64,000 nucleotides of DNA from Trichaptum fuscoviolaceum. Its lineage: Eukaryota > Basidiomycota > Agaricomycetes > Hymenochaetales > Trichaptaceae. The notes beneath the pieces are model-generated. The model was not told where the DNA came from, did no database searches, and saw only the letters and a list, made by a program, of their open reading frames with translations. Positions within the stretch are counted from its first letter, which is position 1, and every line of letters begins with the position of its first letter. Positions 37,041-47,661 of this stretch are shown here, piece after piece. The stretch lies in NCBI GenBank assembly GCA_910574455.1, contig CAJSYZ010000009.1, positions 496,001 through 560,000 of the forward strand, in the 5' to 3' direction. Both the position numbers and the translations under genes were made by a program.

Positions 37041-37400
37041 CTATAGTATATAGAGAACAGAGATGCCACAGGTGGCGGAGGTCAACAGCAAGGAACGATG
37101 GTCTGTAATTTTGTGATACGAATCATATATAGTAAGTATTTCCTGGAGCAAGGTAGAAATCGTAGCACCGAGGCTCGGCAATGCCTTGCAAAGACTACAT
37201 CTCTTCGTAAAAGAAAAATAAAGAGCCACTTGCGTCTCCCAGTATTCCTGTCAGGTGTCGGAGACTAGCCTTCGGTGCGTCCAAAGAGGCTGTACCTTGC
37301 AGACAATCCCTGTTCTTCCGTGCCCGATAGTACAATTCTCCGCGTTTTACGACCAAATCGGACGGTATATCATGCACATTAGAATTTGCCGTATGAGTAC
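37041..37400 (-). pseudogene. Kinase-like gene fragment with internal stop
   Basis: On the minus strand a short run ends FFFYEEM, then a TAG stop, then SLQGIAEPRCYDFY in the same frame. This block is close to FYEEMQSIQGVAIPWCYGLY in the kinase-like gene at 55551-56561, where it belongs to the N-lobe of fungal protein-kinase-like proteins. Only this part is present, and the insertion site of the large transposon lies about 100 bases further along. It is a remnant, not an active gene. Confidence 0.6.
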
Positions 37401-37505
37401 CAAGGCGTCGAGGTCCATTAGCATGTTTTAATCTTACTTTCTCATAATTTTCATCGAAGAGCGCGGCTTCGATTTAGTCTCGGAAGCGCTCACCTGAAAG
37501 GGCAG

Positions 37506-37877
37506 CACCTAAGACTCCCGGTATCCAGAACCTTGTTAGCCGGTAGCCTTGGCTCAAGGCTGCTGGCTAACTAGGTTCTGATACACCTATATTACTATAC
37601 TGTGTGCCATCCCGTCTGTTAAAAGGGACTTCGTCATTCACAGACCTGCTCACCGGGCCTAGCTTGACCGAGGACCCTGGGGGCTGGCCTCGGCGACCGC
37701 CGTAAGGGTCTGTCCTGCGTGTCGCGCGCGCGCGCCGTGCCTCGGACCTTGCCGCCGCGCCTCCCACGCGCCCACAACGCGTCGTCGCCGTCACCACACC
37801 CTTGCTCGCCGTCGCCGACAGCGAGCACGGCCGTCTCGCTCAATTCTTGTCCGTTTGGCTTCGTTTTTTTGCATTAT
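37506..37877 (+). repeat. Left terminal inverted repeat of the class II element
   Basis: This arm matches, as reverse complement, 47653-47332 continued by 40597-40547 across the retrotransposon. Identity is high with scattered substitutions. Similarity fades after GCATTAT. The arm contains a 64-base terminal palindrome (37521-37584) and a GC-rich tract with CGCG runs (37730-37800). Confidence 0.88.
37521..37584. repeat. Palindrome close to the element terminus
   Basis: GAACC..GTTAGCCGGTAGCCTTG pairs with CAAGGCTGCTGGCTAAC..GGTTC around a three-base loop (GCT), and the pairing extends outward to GTATC/GATAC. The same structure recurs in the right arm near 47575-47638. It may be a transposase recognition hairpin (inference). 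Confidence 0.8.
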
Positions 37878-40546
37878 GCATTAAATTCATAGCAGAATGC
37901 AATTGTGAATAGAAAAACAATAAATATATTTATTTGTCTATTAAATTATACATCAAGAAATCTCTCTGTGCTGTCCTTGTTGTCAGTCAGCTGTCCCTGC
38001 CATCCAACTGTTTCGGGTTCGCTTCTATGCATATTTCATGCATCTCCGCCTGCCCAACTTCAGCCGCCCTTGGGTCGCCCCATTCCGCCCACAAATGCTT
38101 CATTCTACCCCTGATCATTTGGTGTTGCTGTCAGCAAAGGCTGGGGAACAAGAGGGACGAGAGCTCGGAGGGCGTGCCGCTTGATGGGGGCCTCTGGTTC
38201 GGAGAGCAGGGCAAGGACACCCGCTGCTGATGTTTGTGTTCGCGCTACCATAGCGGGTTGGAGAGGAGGGGGATGGAAATGAGGAGAAAGGAAAGGACTT
38301 GTGCGACAAAATTGACCGTGGCTGCAGGCACATGCACCGGGCAGTCTCTGCCGCAGGCCCTTGCTGCTGGGTACTCCAGAATCCACATGCAGCCTCCCCC
38401 GCCAACAATCCGAAGCCCCGCAGCCATTGGAATCTTGCTAGAGTGGTCTGCACTCGAAGCTATTGCAGCGATGCAAGAGGTGCGTCGCTCAGCGCCGTTG
38501 AAGGAAGCCGTAGAATAGTGGTTGCGCAAGGCGGCAACAGACCACGGGAGATATTCAAGCCTCTGCGGCTCGCATGTGTGACGGGCGCTGGCAAAGACGT
38601 CCGTCGGCGCAGACGTGTCTGTGGTGTCCGTCGAGTGGTATCCACAGCACAGACGTGTCTGTGGTGTCTGTTAGGGATAAAGAGGCATCTATGGCAGGCC
38701 ATTAGCTTACAGCAAATGATAGCATAAAAAAATAGATAACTTACCACGTTAATTTGAGGCCTGGAGGCCATCCGTGATGGACACGGACAACGTTGAACGC
38801 AAAAAGACGACGTCCACGCGCGTTCAACGTCGCCCGGAAGTTGCCAAATGTGGCAACTGAAGCATCTCCAAGCACATTTCGTGCCCAGAAACACTTCAGC
38901 AGCGCATCTGATACTCAGGCACGCTATGTGATATGCAAGTGCTGTACAATATACATTGATCCTGATTTTATTGGTATTTATTGCTTAGTCCGATATGATT
39001 TGGTGAGGCAAACACTGACTCTACAAGTGCTCATTTCACTGTTTTCGGAATAGAATATTTATTTGATCTTGTAAATTTGTGATCTCTTTTGCATTCAAGA
39101 GTACTTGTAATATTGAAGCAGATTCAAGAAGAATTACAGCTGCAGGTGAGCTACAATATGGTGATCTCGATTTTGTGCACTCGAATGCATGAGATCAAGC
39201 TAAACTCACCTGAAACCCACGGACCTCAACTACATTTGAGCACTGACAACAAGTCCAGTTAGTGGAATTCTGTCAAAACTTCTAAAACGGTCATCTACTA
39301 TCTCTTCTTGAGTGTCACATATCTTGCAGAATTTATTAATGAGGGTAATGTATGTCTATTCAGTAAAGAACATGTATTGTACATGATTTTATGCCAAAAG
39401 TACTAGTTTTGAGCAATGTTTAGATGCTATCGGAGTACTACAGTCTCTACACACTCTGAAACTTTTTTAGTGAGTATTAATACACCCATATTAGATCTTC
39501 ATGAAGTTTGAAAGACATCCATGCAAGCGCTATGCTTAAACAAATCAAAAACATATGCATTAGCATGCATACAGGCTGCACTTCAGCACTCGCAGCTTAT
39601 TTGTGAGCCCAATTTAGCCCATTATGTTATGCAACTTCGCAGCTACACTCTATATTATATCATTAAGATGCCTAATGCATGTGCCTGATATAAAGCACAA
39701 TACAAAGATGAGCAGTCAATATGTTTTGAATGCTCAAAAATAAAGAAAAGTAAAACATACCTAATTTGGACGCGCATTCTCACGTTTGGAGACAACGCGC
39801 GGCCTCGTCGCTGTCGTCGTTTGGGCCTTGCTCACTGTCTTACACTCCTCCTCCACCCCATAAAAGAGCTTCGTATGAACAAGCACACTGCAAGTAAGTT
39901 TTATTAACCTTCTCTACTCTAATATGTGCTAATAGTTGTCTTTAGTAGGTGATATGCTAGCCGATAGGCTCACCCGTGCACCCAAGGTGCTGAAACAACT
40001 CATTCAGCAACGATGAGCTTGCCAGGCCCCTCCAAACGCCCTCGCAATCTTGCAAGAAATCCGCAACAGAGGCTCTATCTTCGTCGGCGCTATGTACCAC
40101 GCGGTCTCTCCAGCAGAGGCCAAGGATGCGATCAACCACCATTGGCATGTCATGCACGGCAGGAAGAGTGCAACACACAAAATGTCCGCCTGGCGCGTCT
40201 CGGCGCTGAAGCGCGACCGCGATGGACTCTGCGGGAAGACGACTTTGAGGTGCAGAGTCACAGCAACGACGATGGCGAGATGTGCACCCGCTTCTCCTGC
40301 CTGCTGCTGAGACATCTGTTGTGGTCGGCGGTGTTGCCCCTTTCATGACACACGTTGTTGGACAAGTCTTTGACACCTTTGCTTGGTTATCCCTGACCAA
40401 TGCAACATCCCAGGACAAGTACGCGCTCCGCCATGATGTGGGCATCGCAGCTGTAGAACTGGTTGCTCTTTCTGCTGGCACCATTGCACTATGTAGTAGA
40501 TAATTTTATTTTACTATTGCAATATAATCTAAACATTAAATTACAT
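37878..40546. other. Internal region of the class II element, no transposase recognised
   Basis: About 2.7 kb with several GC-rich overlapping frames but no protein family I can name. Around 38612-38670 a 21-base unit containing the palindrome CAGACGTGTCTG occurs twice, 35 bases apart. A possible two-exon start (ATG at 39875, intron of GTAAGT..TTTAG type) leads into codons reading LQEIRNRGSIFVGAMYHAVS near 40048, but stops interrupt it. The 38.9-39.8 kb part is AT-rich. The centre may hold captured host fragments or an eroded transposase. Confidence 0.45.
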
Positions 40547-40597
40547 ATAATGCAAAAAAAACGAAGCCAAACAGACAAAAATTGAGCGAGACGGCTG

Positions 40598-41427
40598 TGT
40601 CGAGATCCCAGGCCCCTTTTCTCATTTCCCGCACTTTCCCGCCAAGGATCCCGACATGAGCAGACAATTCCGCGGGGAGAATCCCGCCATTGGATTCCCC
40701 GCGCGAAACCCCTTTCCCGACTCGCACGACCCCCCGCAAGATCCCCCGCTCACGTGACCTATCCCGCACCACCGTCCCGACCACCACGCACGCATACACA
40801 CATTCATTTACGACGACCCGCCACGGCACACGTACATTCACTTATCAACATACGCTCATTAATCCGTTAGTACCTCAAGGTGACGACCTGCAACAGTCTG
40901 GCATACCTAGTCTGGCTAGTCGCGGCCCCGGACCGGACGCTGACGTCCACGGACAGGCCGTAGCCATCTGGAGAGACGGGATAGACATGCCTAGCAGTGC
41001 GGTCGTAGCATGTATCGTTTGTAGTAGATAGGTGCGCATTGCGCAAGGACACTTAGCGTAGATTAACTATACAGTCTTTACGAAGTAGATAAATAGCTGT
41101 AGGCATCGTAAGGAGCACCCCACTTTTGACCTCTTGTGGAGTGCTTCCTTAGGTGCGATCTCTCTCTTTTCTCCTGTGTAGTTAGTTGCGCAATACTTAC
41201 TTGTGGAGTGCTTCCTTAGGGATCCGCTTACTTGACGTTCAAGCAGTGAAGAGTCCTAGCTGGCCTTGAGAATCCCGCGACGCGCCTGGATAGAATCCCG
41301 CGCGTTTCCCGCCTGAATTCCCACGCTCGTTTCCCAGTCGCGAATCCAGATTCCCGAACGCGGGTTCTTGTCGCGAATTCCAGTTTCCCGAAACTGTTTC
41401 CCGCTACAATTCCCGACGGTCGTAACA
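40598..41427 (+). repeat. 5' LTR
   Basis: 830 bases, starting TGTCGAGATCCC and ending GGTCGTAACA. The 3' LTR is 828 bases and differs by single-base losses (GTGCGGTCG versus GTGCGGTG near 41000, and CGTTTCCC versus CGTTCCC near 41330). A TATA-like GATAAATA at 41088-41095 lies about 30 bases before ACTTTTGACCT (41122-41132), the probable start of R. Confidence 0.95.
41122..41132 (+). promoter_or_regulatory. Predicted transcript start / self-primer of the retrotransposon
   Basis: ACTTTTGACCT here is the exact reverse complement of AGGTCAAAAGT at 41430-41440, just two bases inside the 5' LTR border. In Tf1 of fission yeast, the first 11 bases of the mRNA fold onto the primer site and prime reverse transcription. 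The same length (11) and position (about 30 bases after a TATA-like box) support that reading here. Confidence 0.7.
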
Positions 41428-41429
41428 TT

Positions 41430-41440
41430 AGGTCAAAAGT
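41430..41440 (+). promoter_or_regulatory. Primer-binding site complementary to the element's own LTR
   Basis: AGGTCAAAAGT begins two bases after the LTR terminus. It pairs over all 11 bases with 41122-41132 in the LTR. No TGG start expected for a tRNA-primed site is present at this position. Confidence 0.7.
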
Positions 41441-41516
41441 CCTGGCTCACCGCCGCTCGGACTCGACACCCTCACGCTCTTTACTTCTACCCCCGCACCC
41501 GTACCGCCGACCAGCG

Positions 41517-42726
41517 ATGTCATCCCACCAGGAATGGGGAGGACTCGCAGATACCTTCGCTTTCCCGTCCCCGAGCTCCTCGATGGAGGAAGACAAACTC
41601 CAGCCCATCCTTGATCGCCTCGACACCCTCGAAAAACGCTACTCCAAGTTAGTCAACGAACACAATCAGGTTCAGAACACTGTCGCCCAGCTCAAGCACG
41701 CCAACCAGGCGTTAGAAGCCCAAATCGCGAGCCAGCCCGCCTCCCCGTCTGGGGGTGGAGCAGGGCTCAAGATGAAGCTTCCCGACACCTTCGAAGGCGA
41801 ACGAGCCAAGCTGGAAAACTGGATTCACCAGATTAAGCTCTACCTGTTCGGGACAACACCCGGGGCTGGACGAAACCCGCAAGGTCGCATTCGCCCTGAT
41901 GCTACTGCGGGGACCGGCGCAAGACTGGGCACGACCCATTCTAGATCGACTCCAGGACATCCCGACACCGCCAGAAGCCGCCAGCCTGGAGGCCCTGTTC
42001 GCCGCCCTTCGCGCCTCGTACGGAGAAATCGATGCAGACAAAGCCGCAGCCGACAAGCTGATGCGCCTACGCCAGACAGGAACGGTCGCCGAGTTTGCGT
42101 CGCAATTCCGTGCCCTCCAAGCCCTCACCGGGTGGCCCAAGGACGCGACGACGGATGTCATCTACCTCGACATGTTCCGGAAGGGACTCAAAGACCAGGT
42201 TCGCCAGCACATCGCCAGCACAGAGGCGAAGGATATGAAATTCGATGCCTACGTCAACTGGGTTTCCGAGACGGACGAGAAGCTAAGGCTCGCACACGCC
42301 TATGGACCAGTATCAAAGCCAGCGGCTACGCCCCGAAGCAATCCCGGCACCACTAGTTCAGCTCCGCGTACGATCCCGACTGCGGGCGCAAGCTCGACGA
42401 AGGATCCCAACGCAATGGAGATTGACAGGGTGCGCCGGGAGCGCAGGAGTAAGGGACTATGCTACTACTGCGGAGAGAAAGACCATTTGGTGAGCGATTG
42501 CCCAACGCGACCGCCATCCCGAAACCTAAAGGCGACGAAATCCACGTCCCCGTCGAGCCCATCGCCCCCCGCGCTCCAGTCGTTTGAAGAAACGCTCAAA
42601 CGTATGGCGGAACAGTACGTCCAGAATGTGCAGCAGTCCGTGCTACAGAACGCATTCGCCGCCATGACGCCCGCCGCCAAGAACGTTCACAATCCCGAAG
42701 CCCCGCCCCCAGCGGATTTTCAGTAG
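41517..42726 (+). pseudogene. gag: gag of the chromovirus, interrupted by a +1 shift
   Basis: The ATG at 41517 opens a frame with an N-terminal coiled coil (LQPILDRLDTLEKRYSKLV..). It leads into the capsid region KMKLPDTFEGERAKLENWI. After GGGG at 41862-41865 the coding potential jumps by one base to the frame starting LDETRKVAFALMLLRGPAQ. That frame continues through the capsid (FRALQALTGWPKDATTDVIY) to a CCHC zinc knuckle CYYCGEKDHLVSDC near 42460, and stops at 42726. A one-base gain in the G run is the simplest explanation; programmed shifting or an assembly error are alternatives. Gag would form the particle that packages the RNA. Confidence 0.8.
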
Positions 42727-45700
42727 GGTCGTATTGCTCAGTCGCGCCCTATACGACCCAACCGCCCTTGTGGCCGAAGAACTCTCTTAATAATGGTCCC
42801 TTGTATTTAACCATCTCTACAATAGACCGTCGTCTTCGACGACATTTGAAGTTCCCGGTACAGGTTAGCGACGGAAAAACGGATGCCTTAGCCACAGTAA
42901 TGTTAGACAGCGGTGCGTCGGGAACTTTCATAAATTCCCGCTACGTTTCGCGACACGGACTCCAGACTCGGGAATTGGTAATCCCGATACTTTTGCGCAA
43001 CGCGGACAATTCCCCGAACGCGATTGGACGCATCACCAAGGAAGTAGTCCTCAACGTCGAGATGAAGGGACACTTAGAACAGTTGACCATGGCCGTCGCG
43101 GATATTGGCGACGACGATATTATCATGGGGATCGACTGGTTGCGGCACCATAACCCAACCATTGACTGGACCAACGATGTGGTCGATCTCAACCGCTGCC
43201 CGCCCCAGTGTGACAACCAGCAACGCCTGGTCCCGCTTCCCCGCCTCGCCATAGCAGAAGAAGTCGAGACCCCCTGGGGGCCCGACAGGACCCAGGCCGA
43301 ATGGGAAGCTGTCCCACCAGGATTTCGGTACTCAGAAAAATATTGGGACCAGTACCACGACGCTGAATCCTACTTCGTCACGACGGACGACCATTTCGCG
43401 TACAAAATTGCCGCCTCGTACACCCACTCCCAGGCCATCGCGGAGAAGTCAGCAGTGAAGGAAGGCGAGAAAACCTTCGAGGAACTAGTTCCCCCCGAAT
43501 TTCGTGAGTTTGCCGACGTTTTCTCGAAAGTTGAATCCGAAAGGCTCCCACTACGCAAGCCGTATGATCACGCCATAGATTTAGAACCCGGGAAGGTTCC
43601 CCCGTACAGCAAAATCTATCCGTTGGCCCCGGCCGAACGCGACGCCCTTCGCGAATTCGTTGACGAAAACCTGCGCAAAGGGTACATACGACCTTCGAAA
43701 TCCCCTGCAGCGGCTCCCGTCTTCTTTATCAAGAAAAAGGACGGAACCTTGCGCATGGTAGTCGATTACCGACGACTGAACGATATCACGGTCAAGAATC
43801 GATACCCGCTTCCCCTCACGATGGAACTCGTAGACGCACTGCAAAAGGCGAAGGTTTTCACGACGTTAGATTTGCGATGGGGCTACCACAACGTGCGACT
43901 GAAGCAAGGCGACGAGTGGAAGGCCGCATTTCGGACTCAGGCAGGACACTTCGAACCAACGGTGATGACATTCGGGCTCACGAATGCCCCGGCGACCTTC
44001 CAGCATATGATGAACGATATCTTCAAAGATCTCATTGGAGTATACGTGATCATCTATCTTGACGACTTGCTGATCTTTTCCGAAGATGAATCGCAGCACG
44101 AGGAACACGTACGGGAAGTCCTTAAGCGGCTGCGCGAAAACGACTTGTTCTGTAAACCCGAAAAGTGCAAATTCAAACAGACTTCCGTCGAGTATCTCGG
44201 AATGATTATTTCGCAGGGAAAGGTGGCGATGGATCCCGCCAAGGTACAGGCGGTCCTCGACTGGCCTACCCCGAAAAAGGTGAAAGACATTCAAGCCTTC
44301 CTCGGGTTCGCGAATTTCTATCGACGCTTCATTCGGGATTTCTCGCACATCGTCAAACCGCTCACGACGCTGCTGAAGAAGGACGTTCGCTGGGCCTGGA
44401 CAGAAAACCAGCAGTTCGCCTTCGACTATCTCAAGCGCATGTTCACGACCGCCCCCGTCCTGATGATGCCAGACATGTCGCGACAATTCATCGTGGAATG
44501 CGACGCCTCTGATTTCGCGACCGGCGCGGTCTTGTCCCAGGAAGGCGACGACGGGCTGATACATCCGGTCGCCTTTTTCTCGAAATCCCTCAACGATGCG
44601 GAACGCAACTACGAGATTTACGACAAGGAGCTACTCGCGATTATTCGAGCTCTGGACGAGTGGCGACATTATCTCGAAGGTGCGAGTCATAAACTCGATA
44701 TCGTGTCTGACCACAAGAATCTGCTATATTTCTCTGAATCCCGAACGCTGACGCGACGCCAAGCCCGGTGGAGTCTGTTCCTCACCCGCTTCGATTTTAC
44801 GATTCGCCATCGCCCAGGGCGACTCGGGGGCAAACCCGACGCCATGTCACGACGCGTCGATCTTCAACCCGAAGGCGAAGACAACACGGGACGGACCCTC
44901 TTGACCCCCGAAATGTTTCGACTAAAGGCAATTCGTCGGGGAATGACGCAGGTACACGGGGATCAGGCCCTCCTACGACGCATTCGTAAGTCAGATCAAT
45001 ATGAAGACGAACTGGTGGACGCGATCGAGCTGGTCAAGTCCAAGGCGCCTCGAGTCCTGACCAAGGAACTTGAGGACTGGAGCACCGAAGAAGGCCTCAT
45101 TCTGTACCAGGGTAAGGTTTACGTCCCGAAAGACGAGACCATTCGCCGGGATGTGGTGAAGACTTACCACGACAGTCTCCCCGCCGGACATCCTGGACGT
45201 TGGAAAACGTTTGAGATGGTAAGCCGCAACTACTGGTGGCCCGGGATGTCTAACTTCGTAGAACGATACGTTTCGGGATGCGATACCTGTGCACGCACGA
45301 AGAACCGATCCCAACGCCCGGTAGGACTCCTGCAACCGAACGAAATCCCGCAGGGCCCCTGGCAGGCGATTTCGTGCGATTTCATCACCCAGCTCCCCCG
45401 ATCTGAGGATTACGACGCAATTTTCGTGGTGGTCGACCGTCTCACCAAGCAAGCGCATTTTATCCCGACCACGTCTGATGTCGATGCACCGGAAACTGCA
45501 GAACTCTTCCTGCAACACGTCTGGAAGCTGCACGGAACCCCCCGCCAGATCATATCCGACCGCGGACCACAGTTTGTCGCGCAGTTCATGAAAGCCCTTT
45601 TTTCCCGACTCGGTATCAAGGGTACCACGTCGACTGCGTATCACCCGCAGACGGATGGGCAAACCGAAAGGGTAAACCAAGAGCTGGAACAATATTTACG

Positions 45701-46658
45701 GGCTTTCATAGATACACGACAAGAAAACTGGGCCGGATTACTCCCGATGGCAGAGTTCGCGCACAACACGAAAGCGCACGCGGCAACACGACAATCCCCG
45801 TTCGCGCTCGTCTACGGCTACAATCCCGAATTCACGATTGCCCCGAGCGACGGCCTGTCCACGGTCCCCGCCGCGGACGCACGACTACAGGAGCTTCAGC
45901 AGGCACAGGAAGAGGCAAGAGCGGCTTTGGAGGTTGCGGCAGAGCGCATGAAGCAGCACTACGATCAGGCCAGGAACGAGGCCCCGCAGTACGCAGTCGG
46001 GGATAAAGTATGGCTCGAGGCGACGAACGTTCGGCGACCGGGAGCGCGCAAATTATTACCGAAACGACTAGGGCCGTATAAAGTGAAGGCAAAGCTAAGT
46101 GACCTCACCTACGAACTCGAACTCCCCGCGTCGCTGAAGATTCATCCCGTATTTCACGTATCGCTGCTCTCGCCATACCACGAAGACGACATTCCCGGTC
46201 GAACGCAACCCCCGCCGCCCCCAGTCGAAGTGGAAGGAGATCTGGAATACGAGGTGGAAGAGGTACTGGACGCTAGACGGTTTAGACGGAGGTTTGAATA
46301 TTTGGTACGATGGAAGGGATATTCGAGCGCGGAAGATACATGGATTCCCGCAAAGGATATGGGTAATGCAAAGGCTAAAATTCGCAGTTTCTATCGAAAA
46401 CACCCGGACGCCCCTCGAGAAGTCAACGCTATCGAGCTCTGTGACCTGAGCAAGATTCAAGCTTGGCGCCCCGGAGTTGCGCCTTTGGAGGGGGGTAATG
46501 TCGAGATCCCAGGCCCCTTTTCTCATTTCCCGCACTTTCCCGCCAAGGATCCCGACATGAGCAGACAATTCCGCGGGGAGAATCCCGCCATTGGATTCCC
46601 CGCGCGAAACCCCTTTCCCGACTCGCACGACCCCCCGCAAGATCCCCCGCTCACGTGA
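42727..46658 (+). CDS. pol: pol polyprotein: protease, RT, RNase H, integrase, chromodomain
   Basis: A single open frame runs from the gag end to 46658. Counting from a TTG at 42768, the protease motif is LDSGAS (residue ~47). The RT has the YLDD box at ~430-433, the RNase H has ECDAS at ~577, and the integrase has its HHCC finger (HDSLPAGH..CDTC). The integrase core has D871, D931 and E967, with exactly 35 residues between the last two. The C-terminal chromodomain (EVEEVLDARRFRRRFEYLVR, then WKGYSSAEDTWIP) can target heterochromatin. There is no ATG before the protease, and the frame is open across the gag end, so expression as a gag-pol fusion by -1 shifting is likely. The last ~53 codons lie inside the 3' LTR. 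All catalytic residues are present. Confidence 0.95.
46487..46498 (+). promoter_or_regulatory. Polypurine tract
   Basis: GGAGGGGGG followed by TAA lies directly before the 3' LTR (TGTCGAG at 46499). This is the standard site for plus-strand priming. It is also translated, because the pol frame runs through it. Confidence 0.8.
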
Positions 46659-47326
46659 CCTATCCCGCACCACCGTCCCGACCACCACGCACGCATACAC
46701 ACATTCATTTACGACGACCCGCCACGGCACACGTACATTCACTTATCAACATACGCTCATTAATCCGTTAGTACCTCAAGGTGACGACCTGCAACAGTCT
46801 GGCATACCTAGTCTGGCTAGTCGCGGCCCCGGACCGGACGCTGACGTCCACGGACAGGCCGTAGCCATCTGGAGAGACGGGATAGACATGCCTAGCAGTG
46901 CGGTGTAGCATGTATCGTTTGTAGTAGATAGGTGCGCATTGCGCAAGGACACTTAGCGTAGATTAACTATACAGTCTTTACGAAGTAGATAAATAGCTGT
47001 AGGCATCGTAAGGAGCACCCCACTTTTGACCTCTTGTGGAGTGCTTCCTTAGGTGCGATCTCTCTCTTTTCTCCTGTGTAGTTAGTTGCGCAATACTTAC
47101 TTGTGGAGTGCTTCCTTAGGGATCCGCTTACTTGACGTTCAAGCAGTGAAGAGTCCTAGCTGGCCTTGAGAATCCCGCGACGCGCCTGGATAGAATCCCG
47201 CGCGTTTCCCGCCTGAATTCCCACGCTCGTTCCCAGTCGCGAATCCAGATTCCCGAACGCGGGTTCTTGTCGCGAATTCCAGTTTCCCGAAACTGTTTCC
47301 CGCTACAATTCCCGACGGTCGTAACA
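46499..47326 (+). repeat. 3' LTR
   Basis: 828 bases, nearly identical to 40598-41427. It ends GGTCGTAACA, after which the target duplication GGCTG and the rest of the class II right repeat resume. Confidence 0.95.
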
Positions 47327-47331
47327 GGCTG

Positions 47332-47653
47332 TGCTCGCTGTCGGCGACGGCGAGCAAGGGTGTGGTGATGGCGACGACGCGTCGTGGGCGCGTGGGAGGC
47401 GCGGCGGCAAGGTCCGAGGCACGGCGCGCGCGCGCAACACGCAGGACAGACCCTTACGGCGGTCGCCGAGGCCAGCCCCCAGGGTCCTCAGTCAAGCTGG
47501 GCCCGGTGAGCAGGTCTGTGAACGACGAAGTCCCTTTTAACAGACGGGATGGCACACAGTATAGTAATATAGGTGTATCAGAACCTAGTTAGCCAGCAGC
47601 CTTGAGCCAAGGCTACCGGCTAACAAGGTTCTGGATACCGGGAGTCTTAGGTG
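47332..47653 (-). repeat. Outer part of the right TIR of the class II element
   Basis: The reverse complement matches 37506-37827 closely, including the terminal palindrome. The inner part of the same repeat lies at 40547-40597, on the other side of the retrotransposon. Confidence 0.88.
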
Positions 47654-47661
47654 AAGGGCAG

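Larger units (their letters stand above)
40598..47326 (+). mobile_element. Ty3/Gypsy chromovirus-type LTR retrotransposon, nested insertion
   Basis: A 6,729-bp element has LTRs starting TG and ending CA, flanked by the 5-bp duplication GGCTG (40593-40597 and 47327-47331). The order is LTR, primer site, gag with zinc knuckle, protease, reverse transcriptase, RNase H, integrase, chromodomain, polypurine tract, LTR: the gene order of Ty3/Gypsy chromoviruses. It inserted into the right inverted repeat of the class II element; removing it restores the match with the left repeat. The two LTRs differ by about two single-base indels, so the insertion is young. Its gag frame has a shift, so this copy may not be autonomous. 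Confidence 0.96.
37506..47653. mobile_element. Class II element with ~372-bp TIRs and 8-bp TSD, split by a retrotransposon
   Basis: The ends are exact inverted copies (left CACCTAAGACTCCCGG, right CCGGGAGTCTTAGGTG), and the 8-mer AAGGGCAG flanks both sides (37498-37505 and 47654-47661). The inverted repeats are about 372 bases. The left one is 37506-37877. The right one is split into 40547-40597 and 47332-47653 by the nested Gypsy element. Without the insertion the element is about 3.4 kb. An 8-bp duplication fits the hAT or KDZ (Kyakuja/Dileera/Zisupton) superfamilies; the long repeats slightly favour the latter. I could not recognise a transposase in the 2.7-kb centre, so it looks non-autonomous. 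Its centre is GC-rich compared with the flanks. Confidence 0.88.

Noticed and set aside
37567..37843. Arg/Gly-rich frames in both arms of the class II element (also 47331-47592)
   Set aside because: They are duplicated because they lie in the inverted repeats and reflect GC-rich CGCG runs rather than a gene.
43866..44564. Minus-strand 232-codon frame over the retrotransposon
   Set aside because: It is antisense to the reverse transcriptase and RNase H, whose motifs are unambiguous on the plus strand.
46095..46742. Minus-strand frame across the 3' LTR (and its copy at 40536-40841)
   Set aside because: It is caused by LTR composition and pol antisense; no start context or family.
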